The notes under the pieces are model-generated. The model did not search any database. It was given only the letters and a program-made list of their open reading frames with translations, and was not told the DNA's origin. From Xanthobacteraceae bacterium (lineage in GTDB: Bacteria > Pseudomonadota > Alphaproteobacteria > Rhizobiales > Xanthobacteraceae): DNA of 64,000 nt. A program made the position numbers and the translations under genes. The stretch is taken from NCBI GenBank assembly GCA_030037645.1, contig JASHQI010000201.1, positions 1-64,000 on the forward strand, read 5' to 3'. Positions 59,702 to 64,000 of the stretch are shown piece by piece (positions within the stretch are counted from its first letter, which is position 1; every line of letters begins with the position of its first letter).

Positions 59702-60076
59702 TTTTTTGTTGCAGCACCGGCCGCGACCGGCCGATATATCTAGCCTACCCGTTGGCCCGGCCCGTTGTCATGCTCCGCCATCATCCCACTCAGGGGAGAC
59801 CGAATGACGACAAGGCCCATTTCGACAAATAGCTCAATCGCCGCTTTGACGACGGCGGCCCGGTTCTGCCGGCGGCAAAGATCGACGACCAGCCCGGTAA
59901 GGTGCAGACCGCGCGCGACCCGGCGCTGATCCGTAATCGCTTCATGAAGGGGCTCGGCACCGGTCGTGGCGGCGCGCTGGAGGCGTAGATTCTGTTTGAT
60001 CTTCAGGGAAGATGTCGACCACAAGAACTTTGCAGCTATTTGCCCCCCAGTATGTGAAAGCGCGGCCAGACAAGAC

Positions 60077-61423
60077 TTATCGTGCACGAAAATGCTTATC
60101 CAGCCCTTGCCAGCCCTCGAAATAGTCGTGCTGCAATTCGGACGACTCGATCGCGTAGCGGGTGAGCCGCATGGCAAATCGGCTCTCGAACATGAACGCC
60201 ATTGTATCCTCGATCTTGTGCGGCTTGAGTTCTGCGCGAGTCGCGCGTTGCCAGGTTTCGGCGTCCGGGCCATGGGCGGTCATGCAATTGTGCAGGCTGG
60301 CGCCGCCCGGCAAAAAGCCCTCGGCTTTGGCATCGTACACGCCATGCAGGAGGCCCATGAACTCGGTCATTACGTTGCGGTGATACCAGGGTGGCCGGAA
60401 CGTATTTTCGCCGACAAGCCAGCGCGGCGGAAATATCACAAAATCGATATTGGCGGTGCCGGGCACGTCTGACGGCGCGGTCAGCACGCTGTAGATCGAC
60501 GGATCGGGATGATCGAAGCTCACCGTGCCGATCACCATGAACCGTGCGAGATCGTATTTATACGGAACGAAATTACCGTGCCACGCGACGACGTTAAGCG
60601 GCGAATGGTCCATCTCCGCCGCCCACAGATTGCTCTGGAATTTGGCGACCAGGACGCACGGCGCCCTGCTGTCGTCGTAGGCCGCGACCGGGCTCAGGAA
60701 ATCACGCGAATTGGCGAGCCCATTCGAACCAAGCGGGCCAAGTTCCGGCAGCCGCAGCATTTGCCCGTAGTTCTCGCAGACGTAGCCGCGCGACGGCCCG
60801 TCCGGCAGTTCGACGCGAAAGCGAAGCCCGCGCGGAATCACGACGACCTCTCCCGGAGTGGCTGCGATCACGCCAAGCTCCGTGACAAAGCGCACGCGGC
60901 CCTGCTGCGGCACAATCAGCATTTCGCCGTCCGCATTGTAGAAGCAGCGGTCGGTCATCGAGCGATTGGCAGCATAGATGTGAACACACATGCCGACTTG
61001 CATCGCAACATCACCGTTGCCGCCGAATGTCACCATGCCCTCGATGAAATCGGTCGGCTTTTTTGGAATCGGAATCGGGCTCCAGCGCAGTTGCGTCGGA
61101 GTTGCGTCGATGTCGTTGAATGGCGCGCTGCGGATCAAGCCATTATCGGTTCGCGCATAGGGCCGGTGCACGACCGATGGCTGGATACGATAGGTCCAGG
61201 TGCGCCGGTTTTCCGCCCGCGCGGTCGTGAACGAGGTTCCGGAAATCAGCTCGGCATAAAGGCCGTGCGGCGGCCGTTGCGGCGAGTTGCGGCCGACCGG
61301 AAGCGCGCCTGCGACGGCTTCCGATACGAAATGATTACCGAATCCGGGTTGGTACTGCAGAGCCGAGTCGGCCTTTTGAACTTTGCTTTCCGCCTTGCGG
61401 AGTTTTTTGGTGTCGTGATTCAT
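60077..61423 (-). CDS. hmgA: Homogentisate 1,2-dioxygenase
   Basis: [61 protein letters not shown]...[61 protein letters not shown]. Confidence 0.97.
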   Translation of the reverse strand: MNHDTKKLRKAESKVQKADSALQYQPGFGNHFVSEAVAGALPVGRNSPQRPPHGLYAELISGTSFTTARAENRRTWTYRIQPSVVHRPYARTDNGLIRSAPFNDIDATPTQLRWSPIPIPKKPTDFIEGMVTFGGNGDVAMQVGMCVHIYAANRSMTDRCFYNADGEMLIVPQQGRVRFVTELGVIAATPGEVVVIPRGLRFRVELPDGPSRGYVCENYGQMLRLPELGPLGSNGLANSRDFLSPVAAYDDSRAPCVLVAKFQSNLWAAEMDHSPLNVVAWHGNFVPYKYDLARFMVIGTVSFDHPDPSIYSVLTAPSDVPGTANIDFVIFPPRWLVGENTFRPPWYHRNVMTEFMGLLHGVYDAKAEGFLPGGASLHNCMTAHGPDAETWQRATRAELKPHKIEDTMAFMFESRFAMRLTRYAIESSELQHDYFEGWQGLDKHFRAR

Positions 61424-61775
61424 GGAACCTCACCAGGAATTTCCATCGTCATCTGCGAGCGAAGCAAAATCATCAGCCGGAATGCGAAGTAGGTCAGCTC
61501 GCTCGGGACCGTCACCTGCCTCGAAACAACGGAGCAATTGGTCTCACTCGTAACTAATATCGGCTTTCCGTGTTCACGACGCAAGATCGTGGCGGCGGTT
61601 CCAAGTTCCAATCATCGACGATCGCCGCAATTCGCCTTGAATGACTCACAGTCTTTTCAAAAAGCCGCCCGCATGGGCCGGCATGAGCGCCCTCGCAGGT
61701 GAGGGAGATCTTTCATTCAAGCCGCTCAGTGCAGCGTCGTCAGGCGCTGTGGCGACGCAATTCTGCGAGGAAGGG

Positions 61776-62846
61776 ATGCGACCACTCGTGGTGCTGGCGA
61801 TTCTTTTGCTCAGCCTCAACGTCACGGCGCGGGAACGGAAAAATTCCTCGCTGATGGGAGATTTCTTTCATCGAGTGCAAAGAGATGGCTTGCCGTCACT
61901 ACTCGAGATCGAATCATCGATCGGCAAGGGTGACCGAATGGACGTCGCCGTCGCGCAACCGAGCGACACCGCAAATCAGGCACCTGACACTGAAGCTATC
62001 GAAGCGCCATCCTCCACGCCATTGAGCGCGGATCTCGACCCCGAGCGAATGCCGCCGGTTTCGCTTGACGACCTTTGCAACGCACTTCTTACGTCGGCGC
62101 AGCGCAACGAGCTGCCGGTTCCGTTCTTTGCCAATCTCATCTGGCAGGAGAGTCGCCTGCGCGATGATGCGGTGAGTCCGGTGGGTGCATTGGGCATAGC
62201 CCAATTCATGCCGGAGGTAGCCATGGAGTCGGGACTGAACAATCCGTTCGACCCGCTTCAGGCGATTTCCGCCTCGGCGCGGCTGCTCGCCGAGTTGCGC
62301 GATCAATTCGGCAATCTAGGCTTTGTCGCCGCCGCATATAATGCGGGCGCAAGCCGCGTCAGCGAATGGCTCAAGCACCGGCGCGCCCTACCGCGCGAGA
62401 CTCGCGATTATGTCATACGCGTAACGGGACGCACCGCCGAGGACTGGCGAAAGGCACCTCCGGACGACGCGGCGCTCGCTTTCGTGCCACACCTGCCCTG
62501 CCTCGCCCTGCCGGCATTTGCCGAGCTGGAAGAGTCGCAGATGCAAGAGGCGCGCCTCGAAAAGCCAAAGGCGCAGTTCGACAAGCTGGAATCTCGGCAG
62601 ACGCAAAGACAGAGCAGCGCAAGCATGCGCGCGGCGCGCCGACACGCGGCAGACCGCAAGCGCGGTCACACGCACGACCGCTACGTCGCGATCCAGGCCA
62701 TTGCCGGCCACGGCCGCGATGACCAGCGCCAGGCGAAACGGCTTTGGCACGAGAAGCGTAAATGGGCGCGTGACGAGAGATCCCGCGAAGTCAGGGTTGA
62801 GCTACATAGGGCCGCACGACACCGCGAGGCGAAGTCCCAAGTCTAA
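61776..62846 (+). CDS. Lytic transglycosylase (SLT domain) protein
   Basis: PVPFFANLIWQESRLRDDAVSPVGALGIAQFMPEVAMESGLNNPFDPLQAISASARLLAELRDQFGNLGFVAAAYNAGASRV; start chosen at MRPLVVLAILLLSLNVTA (signal-like); the longer ORF starts at 61641. Confidence 0.87.
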   Translation: MRPLVVLAILLLSLNVTARERKNSSLMGDFFHRVQRDGLPSLLEIESSIGKGDRMDVAVAQPSDTANQAPDTEAIEAPSSTPLSADLDPERMPPVSLDDLCNALLTSAQRNELPVPFFANLIWQESRLRDDAVSPVGALGIAQFMPEVAMESGLNNPFDPLQAISASARLLAELRDQFGNLGFVAAAYNAGASRVSEWLKHRRALPRETRDYVIRVTGRTAEDWRKAPPDDAALAFVPHLPCLALPAFAELEESQMQEARLEKPKAQFDKLESRQTQRQSSASMRAARRHAADRKRGHTHDRYVAIQAIAGHGRDDQRQAKRLWHEKRKWARDERSREVRVELHRAARHREAKSQV

Positions 62847-62900
62847 TCGGATCACGCCACCGCTTTAGGACGTCTCAGTCGGACCGCTCACCGAGCATCG

Positions 62901-63944
62901 TCAATCCGCGGACGGGCTCGGCCCTCCCCGTCTCATGCCCAGCGTCAGGATGCGCTGAAGCAGGTCGAGATATTTGATGCCGTCGTGGCGAGCCGCCGCA
63001 GCAAATTCCTGACTCTCGGCGATCTCGGGATTAGGATTGGCTTCGAGAAAATACGGAATGCCATCGGCCGAGAGACGGAAATCGATACGGGCGTAACCGT
63101 CCAGCTCCAGCGCGCGATAGATTCTTTTAGCCATTCGCTGCATGCGCGCGCTGAGATCAGGCGCGAGATTCTTGGCCGGCCCGTGCAGGATGCCGCGCCG
63201 CTCCTGATAATCGGGATCGTGCTTGGCCTTCTCGGTGGCGATCAGCCAGTCGCCCTGGGCCATGTTGCCGAATTCGAGCTCCCACACCGGCAGCACGCGC
63301 ATCCGATCATTGCCGAGCACTCCGACGTAGAGCTCTCGCCCCTTGATATATTGCTCGGCGATGGCGGCGGTGCCGATCCGTTCGTGAATAAAGTCGACAC
63401 GTTCGGCGAGCTTGGCGTCGGTATCAACAACGGACGCTTGCGAAATGCCGTACGATCCATGCTCATTCAGGCTTTTGACGATCAGAGGCAATGCAAGGCG
63501 AGCCGGCCGCCGCACCTTGCGGTGCATCGGGAAGACCGCGAATGAGGGCACCGGAATACGATGATAGTGCGCCAGCGTTTTGCACAGGTCCTTGCCGCGC
63601 GCCAGCACCAGGCCGCGTGGATTGCAACCGGTGTAAGGGACGTGCATCAACTCGAGAAAACTGGCGACGTTCTGGTCGTAGATGGCTTCGCCGCTAAACT
63701 GCTCAAGCAGTGTCAAGACAACATCCGGTTTCCAACCTTCGACCTCGGCTCGGATCGGCTTGAGCTCATCATGCACACCGAGCGGGCGGACTTCGTGGCC
63801 GGCGCCGCGCAGCGTCTTGACCACATCATATTCCGTTTTCCACTCATTGATTTCCTGCTCACTGTACCCCTTCGTCGAATTGGGGGGTATCAAATCCGGA
63901 TGGACCAGCACCAGGATGCGAAGCCGTTTCATAACGCGATCCAT
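62901..63944 (-). CDS. ATP-grasp ligase, D-Ala-D-Ala ligase-like
   Basis: LLEQFSGEAIYDQNVASFLELMHVPYTGCNPRGLVLARGKDLCKTLAHYHRIPVPSF...LPLIVKSLNEHGSYGISQASVV...GYARIDFRLSADGIPYFLEANPNPEI. Confidence 0.85.
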   Translation of the reverse strand: MDRVMKRLRILVLVHPDLIPPNSTKGYSEQEINEWKTEYDVVKTLRGAGHEVRPLGVHDELKPIRAEVEGWKPDVVLTLLEQFSGEAIYDQNVASFLELMHVPYTGCNPRGLVLARGKDLCKTLAHYHRIPVPSFAVFPMHRKVRRPARLALPLIVKSLNEHGSYGISQASVVDTDAKLAERVDFIHERIGTAAIAEQYIKGRELYVGVLGNDRMRVLPVWELEFGNMAQGDWLIATEKAKHDPDYQERRGILHGPAKNLAPDLSARMQRMAKRIYRALELDGYARIDFRLSADGIPYFLEANPNPEIAESQEFAAAARHDGIKYLDLLQRILTLGMRRGGPSPSAD

Positions 63945-64000
63945 CTTCGGCGCGACGGACCAAACAGTGCATGCATCGTTTTGGCCGTCAACAAGACTGT

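Noticed and set aside
59740-60273. Minus-strand 177-aa ORF between the Bug gene and hmgA
   Set aside because: Its upstream half overlaps hmgA out of frame and the rest has no recognisable domain. The gap 59720-60070 may contain a decayed gene (plus-strand peptide QTARDPALIRNRFMKGLGTGRGGALEA) but I cannot identify it.
1-64000. CRISPR arrays, tRNA/rRNA genes, transposases, integrases
   Set aside because: Looked for regularly spaced repeats, tRNA-like TPsiC motifs and transposase/integrase ORFs and found none I can support.

Overview
The window is a high-GC, alphaproteobacterial-looking chromosomal segment (taxonomic placement is inference). Left part (1-20.7 kb): metabolic genes. These are a CocE-type hydrolase, two 3-HIBADH-family dehydrogenases, maiA, a thiMED cluster, c-type cytochromes, an SbmA/YddA-like ABC transporter, an S1C protease coupled to a VIT-family protein, TauD, an MFS transporter and glpK. 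Middle (20.7-53.1 kb): a long surface-polysaccharide locus (ugd, murJ-like, DegT and Gfo/Idh sugar genes, manC, gmd, fcl/colC-like, gmhA/gmhB, a ColD-like 3-dehydratase, capD-like, wecA-like, rfbA/rfbC, glycosyltransferases). It shows gene decay: a GT2 pseudogene, a 5'-truncated colD-like gene and a GT fragment. It is interrupted by squalene-hopene cyclase, mtnP and a two-gene TIR + membrane STAND-NTPase/FGE-like operon. Right part (53-64 kb): acyl-CoA dehydrogenase, two orphan Bug-type binding proteins, tandem amidohydrolases, hmgA, a lytic transglycosylase and an ATP-grasp ligase. The best candidate for an unusual system is the translationally coupled TIR / nSTAND-TM-FGE pair (35029-38519), whose FGE-like domain lacks the catalytic cysteine pair and may be a sensor. 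Other items of note are a ~165-bp double-hairpin repeat present twice ~53 kb apart, and an APS-kinase-like / HxGH nucleotidyltransferase fusion in the polysaccharide locus. All family calls come from reading motifs by eye; no database search was run.
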